Source: Riptortus pedestris (Eukaryota > Arthropoda > Insecta > Hemiptera > Alydidae). From it: DNA of 64,000 nt. A model generated the notes under the pieces. That model had not been told where the DNA came from. It was given only the letters and a program-made list of their open reading frames with translations, and did not search any database. Numbering within the stretch: position 1 is the stretch's first letter; each line of letters starts with the position of its first letter. A program made the translations under genes and the position numbers. The stretch spans positions 93,875,001-93,939,000 of the forward strand of contig CM032233.1 in assembly GCA_019009955.1 (NCBI GenBank), read 5' to 3'. Of the stretch, positions 26,578 to 38,004 are shown one piece after another.

Positions 26578-27186
26578 CCCGTAACGCAGGGGCTGCGTGA
26601 ACTAAGGAGATTTCCCACGTGAAGTTTTACAATAGAGAAATCTGCCTAAGGTAGTAAGGGCTCTCTAAACCTATTCACGAGGGAAGAATAGTTACGAAAA
26701 TAGCCGCACTAGCTCTCGGCGGGAAGTCCCGAACATAGCCGACTCCTACAGACCACACACAAAATACAAATGCAAGTATCTCGGTTAATATACAAGATAC
26801 AGAAACAATGTATAGAACAATATTTATAGCAAATTAAATTTGCAATAAGATTGATTCTTTACAATTTTTCGATCCGGCGCATAATAATGGAGATATGTTA
26901 AATTTTCAAAAATCCCCCCTATAAACCCCCCTCCCACTGGTCCGATTTCAGCCATTAACGAACTTGATCTTTTTTTTTACATAAAACGATTAACTATGAA
27001 CTTTGGTAACGATTAAACAAAAATTGCGACCGCTAGAGCGTTAACAGACTAATATATATATAATTTTGAACGGACCTCATTTTCGTCATCTCCTGGGTAG
27101 GATCGATGGACATTTGAAGAAATTTTTCAAAACTCACGTCATGAGTACGACCTCAATAGCTGATTTCCCTTATTGGGAAATCTGCT
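26578..27186 (+). mobile_element. Family R1 element, near full length
   Basis: It begins after an A-run with gtaacgcaggggctgcgtga and ends at gggaaatctgct. It is a clear match, roughly 85% by eye, to the reverse complement of the copy at 25,433-26,084. The internal (TA)n is very short here (about 27,053-27,062), showing that the tract length varies between copies. Confidence 0.8.
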
Positions 27187-28207
27187 AAAAGGAAGTATAC
27201 AGAAGGGCTATTAAAACCTTCAGTATGTCCTTTATTTTTTATGATGTTATTATTACATTCGAACTTTATGAGGAGGTGATGCCTATGCATTTCGTTAAGG
27301 GTAGTTATACAAGTTGGTAAAACGTAGATTACAAGCTTAATGTTTCTTTATCCACAAGGGCTAAGTTAATCTTGCTAAGGAGATAATTACTTTTCAACCT
27401 GAATATGTAGTTTGGGGTCGGCGGTAAATAAAACAAGTTCACCAAGTGACATCGCCATTCTTCTTTGAGTAAAAGTGCTGCCGCTGCTGCGTTAAATTTA
27501 CATTCGTGGTACTGAAATCCTAGGTTTAGGGGGAAATTTCGGTTTTCGCAAACAGCCGTGAAAGGATGAAAAAAATTAAAACTCTGTTCACAGTAAACAT
27601 AGGAATCGTAAGGTGCCACCAAAATATCTAATTTATAGTGCCCATAAATATGTATTATGTGAAATATACACATATATATCCCCCTGATAAAGGAGTGTAA
27701 TCTGGAATTTGAACATTTTTAAGGGTTTAGCCAAGAAAGTATAGTTTTTCAAATTAACAAAAGTATTTTTGGACATCTTTGTTTCATCAGGTAGTGATTG
27801 ATCTATTAAATCATAAATAAACAAACCAAGAGCTATTTTGATTGACTCACCAAGGTAAATGGGGCATCGTAAAACCATTGAACAAACAATGGAGAATAAA
27901 ACATTTAACTGTTATCGAAAGGAAAATAAGTAAAAATCCGGCCCGTTTAAGCTAATTTTCATATTTAATGTGAAATATCGCATTTAAAAAGGACTAGATT
28001 TATAATATTAGTCACTGCACAGTACTTAATTGGAAACTATTAGCCAGCTTCGAAATACCCTTTCCTATTTCTTGTAACAACTTTAAGCACAAATTAAATA
28101 ACTTTCTGATTACAGGAGGCCTCATTAAGGTGAATTTGAAAATGAATTCATCAAGGACAGCTTGTTCGGTTGTTTTATATTTATCATCACGCTCTAAAAC
28201 CTTACAC

Positions 28208-28429
28208 CTTAAAGTAGTAACAATTAGGTCCTTTCGGAAGCCACTCTTTTCAGATTATTATTCGCGCCGAAATCCACGAGATGGTTGAAGTATATACATA
28301 CTTCTTATTCTGGACCCAATATTATTTATATATTCTTCAAATTTTATGGCAAGGGTCTCCAATATAAAACATTTATATAAAGTTTGCAACGAAAAAATGG
28401 TTTTTATTGGAGACCCTTGCCATAAAAAT

Positions 28430-28467
<38 letters not shown>

Positions 28468-28760
28468 ACATACCCCTGTTCCCAATAATCATATCTTCAT
28501 ACACGTTTATGATGAAATCGTTGTACATTAGGTATACATTGAAACCTGAATTACATCCAAAACCTTTATGGGGTTGTTATTTTCACTTAAAAGTTCAATT
28601 TTTTTTAAACATTTTTTTTTTAGTTCAATTTATTCAGGGACAAATCCACATTTCCAAAGATTTGAATCGATATATTTCTTTAATTATGAGCCTAGTGAGC
28701 AACCACCATATTCAAAAACGTCTGAGATCTTTCGTTTTCCAACAAGTTCATTATATATCA
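28208..28760 (-). pseudogene. LINE 3'-end fragment, interrupted
   Basis: Minus-strand reading at about 28,535-28,480 gives YNDFIINVYEDMIIGNRG, the same segment as in the other three LINE copies. The match then breaks at a (TA)n tract and a PLE-like foldback (28,300-28,465). It resumes at 28,300-28,208 with the conserved 3' end (aaaagagtggcttccgaaag). It is a dead copy split by a later insertion. Confidence 0.65.
28300..28465. repeat. PLE-like foldback fragment plus (TA)n, inserted in the LINE remnant
   Basis: The block gcaagggtctccaata at 28,349-28,364 recurs inverted at about 28,405-28,420, giving arms of about 30 bp around a loop of about 30 bp. The piece ttcttattctggacccaata at the left edge matches PLE terminal-repeat ends at about 34,735-34,750 and 61,025-61,040. 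A (TA)n tract (28,435-28,463) borders it. Confidence 0.6.
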
Positions 28761-28924
28761 AATATATTACAACATTATTTTTTTTTAATATATCACAGAA
28801 ACTAAACTTATTAGTAATTGTATTTTACTTAAAATCTAATCATATAATTATATTCCTTTAAAATAATAAATTTTCCATTACAGAAGCGTGATTGTGTTTT
28901 AACAATAAGCCAAAGTTAATATAG

Positions 28925-29042
28925 ACAATTATTATTATTATTATTTATTAACGTCCACTTTTTGCAACTTAGGCTAATCGGGACGGGTTATCTACAGGTT
29001 ACCACCCTTTTCTAGCCAGGGTGGGATTAAAGTAGGTAATTC
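28925..29042 (-). repeat. 5'-truncated SINE copy (minus strand)
   Basis: Reverse complement of the SINE 3' body: attttat-type AAT tail at the left, acgtccactttttgcaac, then gttaccacccttttctagcc. The tRNA-like head is absent. No clear target-site duplication was found. Confidence 0.8.
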
Positions 29043-29560
29043 CTGGAATTATCATAGAAACATTCTCCGAATCATCGTTGTTTTTTTATTAGGCACAGAG
29101 TAAATTAAGTAACCATGATTGAAAAGTTATTTAATGAATCTGTTCTTAATACGTTTTTTTTTTGTTTTTAAATAACAGAAACTTGCATTAGTATATATAT
29201 CCACCCTTGTCTAAATTCGCACTTACAATATGCAAGTGGGGCAAGACTGGACAGTAGATTAAAGTTGTAGTCTGCATAGTGGCTAATGCCTAATCATCAG
29301 TCTGCTCATACAGGCCACAGGCTTCCAAGGGATGGCTATCTAATAACTCGGCCTTCAAGTTGATTTTTTTTTTCTCCATTCATGACATTACTTGTGTGAA
29401 TGGAATTTTCCTTTATTGCTGAATGTTCTGAGCCAGAAGGCAAGTGGAAACCACTGCATGTTCTTGTGACCCTCTCATACCCTTGTTCGTTCCTGTGAAA
29501 ATCAGGTTGACGAGATCAATTACCAGGTGTAGCGTGCAGATACACCAACATGTATATTTG

Positions 29561-29833
29561 AATACTGTTGTCATACCTATCGGTGAAGACCGCCGTCACT
29601 GGCTGATGATCGAGTACAGCTGGCATTGAGCTTTCGATGCGAAGACACCATCTTCAAGCCCGTCAAAAGTTGTACTGAGTAATTTGTTCTTTAGTCGGAC
29701 TAACGGACAACTAACACAGTTCAACTTTTGACGGGCTTGAAGATGGTGCCTTCGCATCGAAAGCACAATGCCAGCTGAACTTGATCATCAGCCAGTGAAG
29801 ATGGTCTTCACCGATAGGTATGGCAACAGTATT
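29561..29833. repeat. Foldback element with hammerhead-like cores in both arms
   Basis: The left arm (about 29,561-29,680) and right arm (about 29,714-29,833) are near-perfect reverse complements around a 33-bp loop. Each arm contains a hammerhead-like order: gggc, TTGAAGA (C3 of the core changed to U), stem II, GAAA, a degenerate stem III, then gcc pairing with ggc. The motif is on the plus strand in the right arm (about 29,730-29,785) and on the minus strand in the left. Partial copies occur at about 30,425-30,486 and 51,854-52,019. No coding capacity. Confidence 0.7.
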
Positions 29834-29872
29834 ATTTATACTGGCGCTATCAACCCTTTATTTGATATATAT

Positions 29873-30365
29873 TTGAACATTTGGTTCAATGGACGTATGA
29901 AGAATTGCTTCGAAAGTGGAGTCGTGATTTCGACCTCAATAGCCTTAATTCCCTTAAGGGAAATCTGCTCAAAGATAAACAGGTGAGTGGGAATGTTAGC
30001 TGCTGTGATGAGAGTTGGGCGGGGGTGTTTGTACGAGAGGGGGAGTTTGCCCCTGGGGTGGCGTGTGACTGGGTCAGTGGGGCCGAAGGGGATCGGCTCG
30101 CTAGGGGGTACTAGATACCCCAGCCACACGCACGGGGCTCCCTTAGAAAAACTCAGACACCCCTTCACTGCGTAAACTAAGCAGATTTCCCACCTGTTGC
30201 AGTTGTCGAGCAGGTGACGTCATCTCACACGGTATTGCATTGTTTCCCGCTCAGAACTGCTAACGCGACAGCAAAATAAAGATACTCATAGCATAATTAT
30301 TATTGAGGTTGTACTCATGACTCGACTTTCGAAAGAATTCTTCATACGTCCATAGATCCTAATAT
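29873..30365. repeat. Broken family R1 pieces
   Basis: A plus-oriented end fragment (about 29,873-29,973) ends in cccttaagggaaatctgctc. A GC-richer unrelated insert follows (29,985-30,165). Then a start fragment begins gcgtaaactaagcagatttc at about 30,169. A minus-oriented start lies at about 30,300-30,365. The GC-rich insert is open in several frames but has no recognisable product. Confidence 0.6.
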
Positions 30366-30366
30366 T

Positions 30367-30369
<3 letters not shown>

Positions 30370-30416
<47 letters not shown>
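30370..30416. repeat. (TA)n microsatellite inside repeat mosaic
   Basis: TA tract of about 47 bp at the position where family R1 copies usually carry one. A shorter one lies at 30,531-30,552, after another R1 piece (about 30,486-30,530). Confidence 0.9.
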
Positions 30417-30424
<8 letters not shown>

Positions 30425-30556
30425 CATAGCTGTCGGTCGAGACGGTCTTCACTGGCTGATGATCGAGTTCAGCTGTCATTGTGCCTCGATCCTACACCGG
30501 AGATGACGAAAATGAGATCCATTCAAAACTATATATATATATATATATATAAAAGC

Positions 30557-30976
30557 ATATTTTTTGAGCCATAACGTCAGAAAATAAAACTATGTGTTTC
30601 AGATAGACATTTATTTTATCCCCGACCACTCCTTCTCAAGGGGTTATTTAGCCTTTACTATAAAAGTTAAGAATAATTCTCATATTATACTATATCATAT
30701 ACATTACATAATACAGTCGTCTCTAAATACAATAATTCGGTAGAAACGTTTTAGAACGTCGTTAAAATCAATTGAGCCATGTAACTACCCTATAATTGCT
30801 TTTAAAGGCGACTGTTTAATATAATATATTTCATATAGGATAATATAAGGATTATTTTTATCTTTTAGTGATGACTAAATAACCCCTTGAGAAGTAGGTG
30901 AAAACGCGTCGGGGATAAAATAAATGATGAATCTGAAGACATAGTTTTATTTCCTGACATTATGGCTAAAAAAATG
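30557..30976. repeat. Inverted pair of PLE-like termini with degenerate hammerheads
   Basis: The left arm (about 30,557-30,660) is the reverse complement of the right arm (about 30,865-30,976), with about 200 bp of AT-rich DNA between. Shared blocks include aataaccccttgagaag and cggggataaaataaatg. Right arm, plus strand: cccc (30,883-30,886), TTGAGAA in place of CTGANGA, a short stem, GAAA, the palindrome ACGCGT, C, then gggg (30,911-30,914), which pairs with cccc. The changes C3 to U and G8 to A are at bases that pair with each other in the folded ribozyme. No ORF. Confidence 0.6.
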
Positions 30977-30989
30977 CTTAAATAATGAA

Positions 30990-31007
30990 TGGACAGTATA
31001 TGCATCT

Positions 31008-31083
<76 letters not shown>

Positions 31084-31690
31084 TATGTTTGTCTGTTAAC
31101 GTAATACATATCTGGCTTGGGGCAAGTACGTGATACGTACCTGACGTGGGGTAAGTACATAATACTTACCTGGCGTGGGGTACGTACGTAATACTTATCT
31201 GGCTTGGGGCAAGTACGTGATACTTACCTGGCGTGGCGTAAGTACATAATACCTACTTGGTGTGGAATAAGTGCATAACACTTACCTGGCTTGGGGCAAG
31301 TATGTAATACTTATCTGGCGTAGGGCAAGTACATAATACTTACCTGGCGTGGGGTACGTACGTAATATTTATCTGGCTTGAGACAAGTACGTGATACTTA
31401 CCTGGCGAGGGGGAAGTACGTAATACGTACCTGGCGTGTGGGAATACATACGTGGGGGTTACCGTGATCATACTGTAATCGGTCAGGACGTAGGGGGTTT
31501 TTAATGGGGAGAGAATATCAAAAGTTCAAAATATCTCCGTTACGGTTAGTAGGAATGATTAATCGGGTTTAACTAATGTTGTTCTATGCACTTTCTCTCT
31601 ATATTGAATACTAATCGAGACTTTTGCCTTTTTTAATTTTTAACCTTAAGTCAACTCGCAAATTTTCCCCTTTTGAGAAATCTGCTAAAA
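30990..31690 (-). mobile_element. Family R1 copy carrying a minisatellite
   Basis: A (TA)n(GT)n tract (31,009-31,080) leads into gtctgttaac, the usual R1 sequence. The element is then interrupted by a 29-bp minisatellite (31,101-31,448) and resumes with aaatatctccgttacgg at about 31,530, ending near gagaaatctgct (31,674-31,686). The copy is diverged. Confidence 0.65.
31101..31448. repeat. Minisatellite, 29-bp unit x about 12, with 87-bp higher-order pattern
   Basis: The unit reads approximately gtaatacttacctggc followed by gtggggcaagtac. Twelve units fit head to tail. Units 1, 4, 7 and 10 share a cttgggg/cttgag variant, and neighbouring units alternate gta, gtg and ata starts. So the array evolved by amplifying blocks of three units. 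Many units contain acttacctgg-like sequence, but nothing suggests expression. Confidence 0.85.
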
Positions 31691-31699
31691 CGAATGCAC

Positions 31700-32225
31700 G
31701 TGTCTCTAGGAATATATGATTCGTCTTATTCGAAACTTACCATAAATATAATTGTGTTGTATGGTTTTCAACAGATCTTTACTAGTTGAGATACATGCAA
31801 ATATTTTCTGTGATGATGCCATTTTCATTGAACTATTACTATTCGTTCTTTACTCGAAAATATTTATTTGATCTATTCCATACTCGATATTTAGCCGTTT
31901 CAGTCAACACTAAAGATCATATTTGTTATTGGTTGAAGAAGGGGGGAATTAGAAAATTCAAAATATCTTCGTTATTATGAGACGGATCATAAGATGTTGT
32001 AAGACTAGTCTTCTTAAACATTTGATTTTATACAATTGTTGCTTTATGCACTTTTTGGAAACTTAAAACTTAAGCGAGTTATTCATACTTTCTTGTTTTC
32101 TGACTTCTACTGGTCGTTTTTTTCCCATATAAATAGAGGATACGTGGTGATATGAGATCGCAAGTTATAGAACCACTTAGGAATTCTGCTTAGTTAACGA
32201 AGCCTCGGCGTGATGTACTTGTTTA
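31700..32225 (-). repeat. Diverged family R1 sequence
   Basis: R1-like blocks (cgaaacttaccataaatat, caaaatatcttcgttattat, attctgcttagttaacga) appear in minus orientation, ending near 32,215 with cggcgtgatgtac, a degenerate form of the end hairpin. Boundaries are uncertain because several copies seem overlaid. Confidence 0.5.
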
Positions 32226-33007
32226 AGTTCGTACTGACTGCCGACTGGGGATTCTTGGTCCAATAACTATATGTAATAAATAAATACGCCAATAGACATT
32301 TGCATTAGGAGTATGGGTGTAATCTGAGAAGTGTTAGTAGGAATTTGTGAAATGACTTGTAAGCTGACCCCGGTGAATGGATGGAATGAGATCGCGGTAG
32401 CTATAGGTAGTGAGGGGAGAAGGGGCAAGACCCCCTCGGAGGTGAGCAAACCACCCCTGTCTATAGGCTGGATTATGGCAGCTTTTTTGTTTTGCCGCTA
32501 ATTCGTCAATTTATTCAGAGCCAACCAGTCCCAGGGACCCTCCTGTGAGAACTCGCCGATCGATTGGTTCCTCCTCTCTAGACAATGCCCCGACACTTTT
32601 TGCGATTGATATTCAAATAAGATTCAGGTTGTTCTCATTAATAATTTTTAGTTGATTAAAAAAAGGCAAAGAAAAAAAGGAGGGAGGAGGGGAAAGACAA
32701 GGGGTGGAGGGCTTGGGGAAGGTGTTTCATCATTGATGCTTCATTGGCTTCTCGTACCATCACGTTCCCATGCACATTAGTGCATACATTAATAAAGAAT
32801 AACGTTGTGAGGAAATAATTTAATTTAGCCCTTACTTTTATTTTTTAGAATTTAATTTGCCTTATAAGATCTATATGATTCTAGAACTGATGGCGTTATT
32901 TCATACATTAAATATTTATGTTTTAAAGTCTTTGATCTTTACAACCTTAATTATTTTCTTACTTGATTGACAGTATGAGGGATTTAATTTCAATAAAAGT
33001 CCGTCAC

Positions 33008-33760
33008 GCAGACGTAAACTAAGCAGATTTCCCAAGATCTGGTATAACACTTGTGATCTCATATCACCACGTATTCTCTATTCATATGTAAAAATTGATG
33101 AGTAGAATGGGGGGGGGGTCACTGAAGGTAGAAAACAAGCAATTACGAATAACTCGCTAAATACTTGAGTTACCAAAAAGAAATTCTCCTCTCTAAACCA
33201 ACACTATTCCAGGTCCGATTTCAGCTAATAAGAAAAATGATCTTTAGTGTTAACGGCTAAATATCGAGTATAGTATAGATCAAATAAACATTTTCGAGTA
33301 AAGAAAGAAAATTCTTAATTGATGACGCCATCACTAGACGTATTTGCATATGTTTCACAAAGTAATAGTTCACTGAAAACCGAATTTGGTGTTTAACCTT
33401 GGAATTATCTGGTTCATGATATAACAGCTTACAGTAAATATGACATGATTAGTAGTGGGTGTTTACTGATGGCCGAAAATTAAAATATATAAATATCTCG
33501 GTTAATGTTCAAAATAGAGAAAACATGTATCACAACATTTATAGAACCTTGCATTGGCAATAAGATTGATTCTATACATTTTTTCGATCCGATCCATAAG
33601 AACGGAGATATTTGGAATTCCCCCCACCCTAAACTCCCCTCCCACTAGATCTATTTCCACCATTAACGAACTCGATATTCATTTTTTACAAAAAAAGTTC
33701 CAATTTTCGAGTTTGGTAACGAGAAGTCAAAAATTGTGGCCGCAAGAAAAACAAAAAAGT
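33008..33760 (+). mobile_element. Family R1 copy, diverged
   Basis: It starts after an A-run with gtccgtcacgcagacgtaaa and aagcagatttccc, then continues with subfamily-specific central sequence and the conserved aaatatctcggttaatgttc. It breaks off around gtggccgcaag (33,738-33,748), so the right end is missing. A G-run lies at 33,110-33,118. Confidence 0.65.
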
Positions 33761-34374
33761 TTTTCAATTGATATTTTGATCGTGGAAGTATGATAGTTTG
33801 AAATTAATGTTCTTTATAGCAAACATAATTAAACGCAGATATAGCAAATAAAACATTAACATTTTCTCATTTAGTAACAGCAAAGGTAAAAAGTTGTGAC
33901 ACAAAGACATAATATAGTTAGAATGTTTTTTATCAAAACAAAATGCTTCATCGTGTATCTTCACGAATAACAGAGAATGGGTGTTGTAATGAGCCTTTGT
34001 AGACATGAAAATTTTGAGAATTTACATACCAAATTAATGCAGGAAATGATGTACCAGGTAAAATTAAAAATCTTATGATCCGTTTTGTTACGGTGGTAAT
34101 GCCGATGACTTGGAGTATTGAAGTTAACGATGTCTAATTTGGGCATCATTTGACATCCTTGGGGTCGCATTTTAAATTAACAAAATGTTTTGTTGAAATG
34201 AAATATTGTGAATGTAAAATTGTATATCTCCGTTCCAGTCAATCGGTTCAAAAAATGATATAGAAATTAATTTATAGATCTTTTCATGACAAACAGAAAT
34301 TTCAATAAACCAATTTTTTTATGTCTAATACGTACTTAGAAATCTGCAATTGTTTATTTCCAGTTCTCTCTAGC

Positions 34375-34765
34375 CCTCCGCCAACTTCACCTTAGTGGAT
34401 TTTGATCAAAAGGGGAGGAGTACAACAGTCCTAAATATGAAATTTCAACATTCTAAGTCTAGTTATTTTTGAGTTATGTGAGATACGTATATACATACGT
34501 ACAGGCATTAGAAACTGAATTGGTTCAGAGAAGGTCCTAGGAAGTAAAGCGGAAAGTACTCTGAACCGTATTTTGAATGGTATATATTATTATAATGTTA
34601 TTACTTGTAGAAATGAAAGAGGGCAAGAGGTGGTTTGCAGGCCACGAAAAATTTAGGAAAATTTTGAATAATTTGCTAAGAAAAAAAGGAGTTTACATTT
34701 TGCCACTAAACTGTGAAGCATATATGAGAATATTGGACCCAGAATAAGAAGTATGATAGAGTTGT
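34375..34765 (+). repeat. PLE-like terminal-repeat fragments
   Basis: The block around tcctaaatatgaaatttcaa and ttgagttatgtgagatacgt (34,430-34,490) resembles the corresponding part of the large inverted repeat arms at 49.1-49.3 and 50.5-50.6 kb, and the reversed piece at 39.4-39.6 kb. At 34,618-34,765 follows a decayed relative of the 60.9-kb hammerhead repeat: gaggtggtt, ccacgaaaaattta, then gaataatttgc and gaatattggacccagaat. No intact ribozyme core remains. Confidence 0.5.
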
Positions 34766-34921
34766 ATACAAAGATGAATGAACGCCAGTTGTGGAGCGTC
34801 CACAATTTTTTTTTTAATTTTTATTGCCTTGCATGAACAATAAAGAATAAGTCTTGCATATAAAAGTAAAGAATAAGTTTTTGGACTAAGAACAGCAGGG
34901 GTTTAGGGGTTTGCATTTTAT

Positions 34922-35915
34922 TTTACATTTATTCTAGAAATTAAAGAGGAGGCCCAAGTTTCTAGCTCTCTTGAATGGGAAGTGCATTATTTCTGAGGCC
35001 AGAATTGTGAATGATTGACTCTTAACGAGCGGCTGAATAATTAATATAGTTCCTATATGACATCATGATCTAAAGGCTACGCTCTGTAGTTGTAGCCGTT
35101 GTGTTGTTTCGGAAGCGGCTCTTTTCATATTACTATACTCACCGAAATCGACAAGGTGTTTGATGAGGAAAAGAATTTTCTTGGTTTCCTCTTCCCCTAT
35201 GCCCAATGACCTAACCTTCATTCGTGATGAAATCGTTGTGTCCTATGATACGCCCAACAAGTTTCACCCTCCTTTTCTTCCATGGTGTTGATAAGACTTT
35301 TACCTTCACTTACCTCATTTTGAATCTCCACGTTGGATTTCTTTTGAGTCCAACTTTTTCTAGTGATTCTGCGCAAAATCTAAATTTACATTGTTTCCAA
35401 TCTATTATATTCCCTTTTGTAGATAGTCTAATTTTCTTATCCGTAAAGCAGTAAACTCCAAATGAAAGGCGTATTTGTTTTTGGTATCCATGCTTATATG
35501 TTTATTAGTTAAAATACTCACTTTGCTTTGGAGGGCTTGTTTAGCAAGTGATATTTTTATATCGACTTCAGCTTTACAAACATTGTCTTTTGTGATGGTG
35601 CTTCCTGGTCTCCTTTTACAGCTGGTATGGTGTTGCCCTATGGTACAGCGGGGGGAAGAGAAGGATTAAAAAAAATGGTCTCATTAACATTTCAAATTAT
35701 ATAACAAAGCAAATAATTCTGAAATGTCTAAAAAAAATGAAATTGTCCTACTTAATAATAGTAGTTTTCCATGACCTTAAGTGACGTAGAAAGCTGTAAA
35801 ATTTCCAAGCATTTCTAGACATTGCGGTATTGTTAGAAATAATGAAGAAAAAAGGTGTTCTTTACATACATTTCCCTATAACATCTAAATAAGGTAGAAT
35901 CATGTCTCCTCGTTT
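34922..35915 (-). pseudogene. LINE 3'-end copy (reverse-transcriptase C-terminal remnant)
   Basis: Minus-strand translation around 35,400-35,200 gives WTQKKSNVEIQNEVSEGKSL then INTMEEKEGE. This corresponds to the W-T/D-K-x-N-x-E-hydrophobic...E-x-S-L...I segment that follows RT in many LINEs. Frameshifts break it. About 990 bp aligns along its length with 45,269-46,170, so the two are copies of one element. The 5' part of the element (endonuclease and RT core) is missing from both. Confidence 0.75.
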
Positions 35916-37860
35916 TGAATTATAATGTTTGTTATTCTATTATTTATACTTCCTTGGTTTTGATTCTTCTTTACTACCAAACCTTTTGTTTTATGTGCAT
36001 TTACTTATATGTAGTACAAGTTAATTTTTGATGACTAGATTGTCACCCGATTTCAAGTACATATTCGACGTTCATCTTTTACTATATAAAGAAGTATTTT
36101 ATTGATTTTTCGGAAGAACAAATATAAGGTTGGAATAACCTTTAACCGTGAGGTTTGACTGGTGAGCCAAAGAGAGTTCTTAGATTAAACAAAATCTAAC
36201 AATAAGCCATTTTCGCATTGCTTATTGGCAATGAGAAAGAAATCTTTTCTTCCTTTTGTTTTCAAAGGGGCGAGAAAAAAAAAAGTACATGGAAGACAGA
36301 TGAATAATATGCTAAGCCGATAGAGCGATGGACTGAAATACGTTGGAAAGGATCTTAGAGGAAAGGGGTGGTGAGCTTTATTCAAATAAGGGCCCAGAGA
36401 GAATGAGAAGGGGAAGAGAAAAAACAGGTAGTCCCTTTGCATAAGAGAAGGGGTTGGCCGCAAAGACATATAGTCTTTATTTACCATCGGGGCATAATAG
36501 ATCAATAATAATAAAGGATGCTCCTTTTGGTCTATTGGCACCGAGTGAGCATTATCCTCGGCCTGTCTTTGTACCTGGACAGATGTAGATCAGGCGTTTC
36601 CTTTGCCCTCCCTCCCCCAGCCATGACAAAGGAGCAGCAGTAAAATCTCGGGCCTCTCTCTCCTTCAATCAACCACACCTTGCATCCTATACTTGCTTAA
36701 CAATCCATTATTAGCACATTTCCATTAAAGTAAAGAAACCTATTGAACTAATTTCTTCCTAGAAGATGGCAAAACTAAGATAAATTCACACCATATTTAC
36801 TTAAGAAATTTTGATTTGATTATAAGGGACTTAATCAGTTTCTGGTAAAAATAAATCTTTAACTCATGCCAATTTTGCAAGATATAAAATCTCTTCGTTG
36901 AAACACAATGCGCAGAAAAAAATAGATATTATCATAAAAATAAAAGCAAAATCTGAATTCAAGGTATATACATTTTTCTTAAAACATATAGTACAAAATT
37001 GCATATTGTGAAAATAGACACAACCAACCTTCTATCAGGTATTAATTTAAAGTTTTGGGGAATACAACTTTAAACTACTATATGTTATTTAAAAAAATTA
37101 AAAAAATGCAGTAAGTGTATGTATGAGTAAGCGTGTGATAAATTCATTTTAATTACAAAAAAAAAACAGAAGAAAGTACATACCTTAAAAGTAAAAGTCA
37201 TTTAATTGTAATATTGGCTAATTATAATGCCAGTTGAAAATATGTATATGTAAGGGAGAAAATATATGTTTATATAATATAATATATAATGAAAAAAGTG
37301 TATATACTATTATTATATAGGATAAGTAAGTATATTGCCAGTATTAAAAAATTTACAATAATTATTGATTACTGGCCAAATATAAAGGCAGTTAAAAATA
37401 TTAAGCCAGTAGTAAGAAGTGTAAATAGGTACAACGTAACTCGTGTTACTAGCGCACATCTTTAAGTAAATATAAATAAATGAAAATGTATTTATAGATT
37501 TAGTATAAGAAAAGAATTAAGAAATTATTGTATAGAGAATTAGTAAATTTAATAGCATTAGGATATGACAAGAGCGGTATTTACAATAGATTAGTTGATA
37601 ATATTTAAGACACAGAGGAAAACAGGGACTTGTAAACGGCATTATAAAGGGGTTAATGACCTATTTGTTGATTGTCCGAATCATATTAATCCTAATCCTA
37701 ATCCTAACTATTTGTTATAAGGTAGGTTGTATCTTTTTTCACAACATAAAATTTAGCATTACACTTTTTAAGAAAAAATGTATACACCTAGAATTTGGTT
37801 TTTGTTTATGATCTGCACTGTGTGTTTCTGCTATACTATAACATAACCTTTCTTGTTAGA
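35916..37860. other. AT-rich stretch, nothing recognised
   Basis: No gene is recognised. A GC-richer patch at 36,540-36,720 includes a pyrimidine tract ending in cccccag before ccatgac, which resembles a splice acceptor, but the frame closes after six codons. A few ATCCTA units sit at 37,685-37,705. Confidence 0.4.
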
Positions 37861-37964
37861 AACATAGTTATAACACATAATTCGTATGTTGCTGGATGTG
37901 GGAGTGCAGATATGGGAAACAGGTCTCAATAACACGAAGTCTTCCCACCAATTTATTTATTGAC

Positions 37965-38004
37965 GCACAAGGCCTTTCGGCACTAACGTGCCATCATCAG
38001 GTGC
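37965..38004 (-). ncRNA. Hammerhead-ribozyme-like motif, left arm
   Basis: Mirror copy of the motif at 38,597-38,636, with identical core and stems: gcac, CTGATGA, stem II ggcac/gtgcc, GAAA, AGGCCT, T, gtgc. It reads outward to the left, so transcripts from the two strands would each carry one ribozyme. Confidence 0.6.

Noticed and set aside
31101..31448. A CRISPR-like array
   Set aside because: The 29-bp units are directly adjacent with no unique spacers, the host is eukaryotic, and a minisatellite explains it fully.
36590..36640. Splice acceptor followed by an ATG exon
   Set aside because: The pyrimidine tract and cag fit, but the frame stops after six codons and no other support exists.
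37685..37708. Telomere-like repeat (ATCCTA units)
   Set aside because: Only about four units of period six; not the arthropod TTAGG motif and too short to mean anything.
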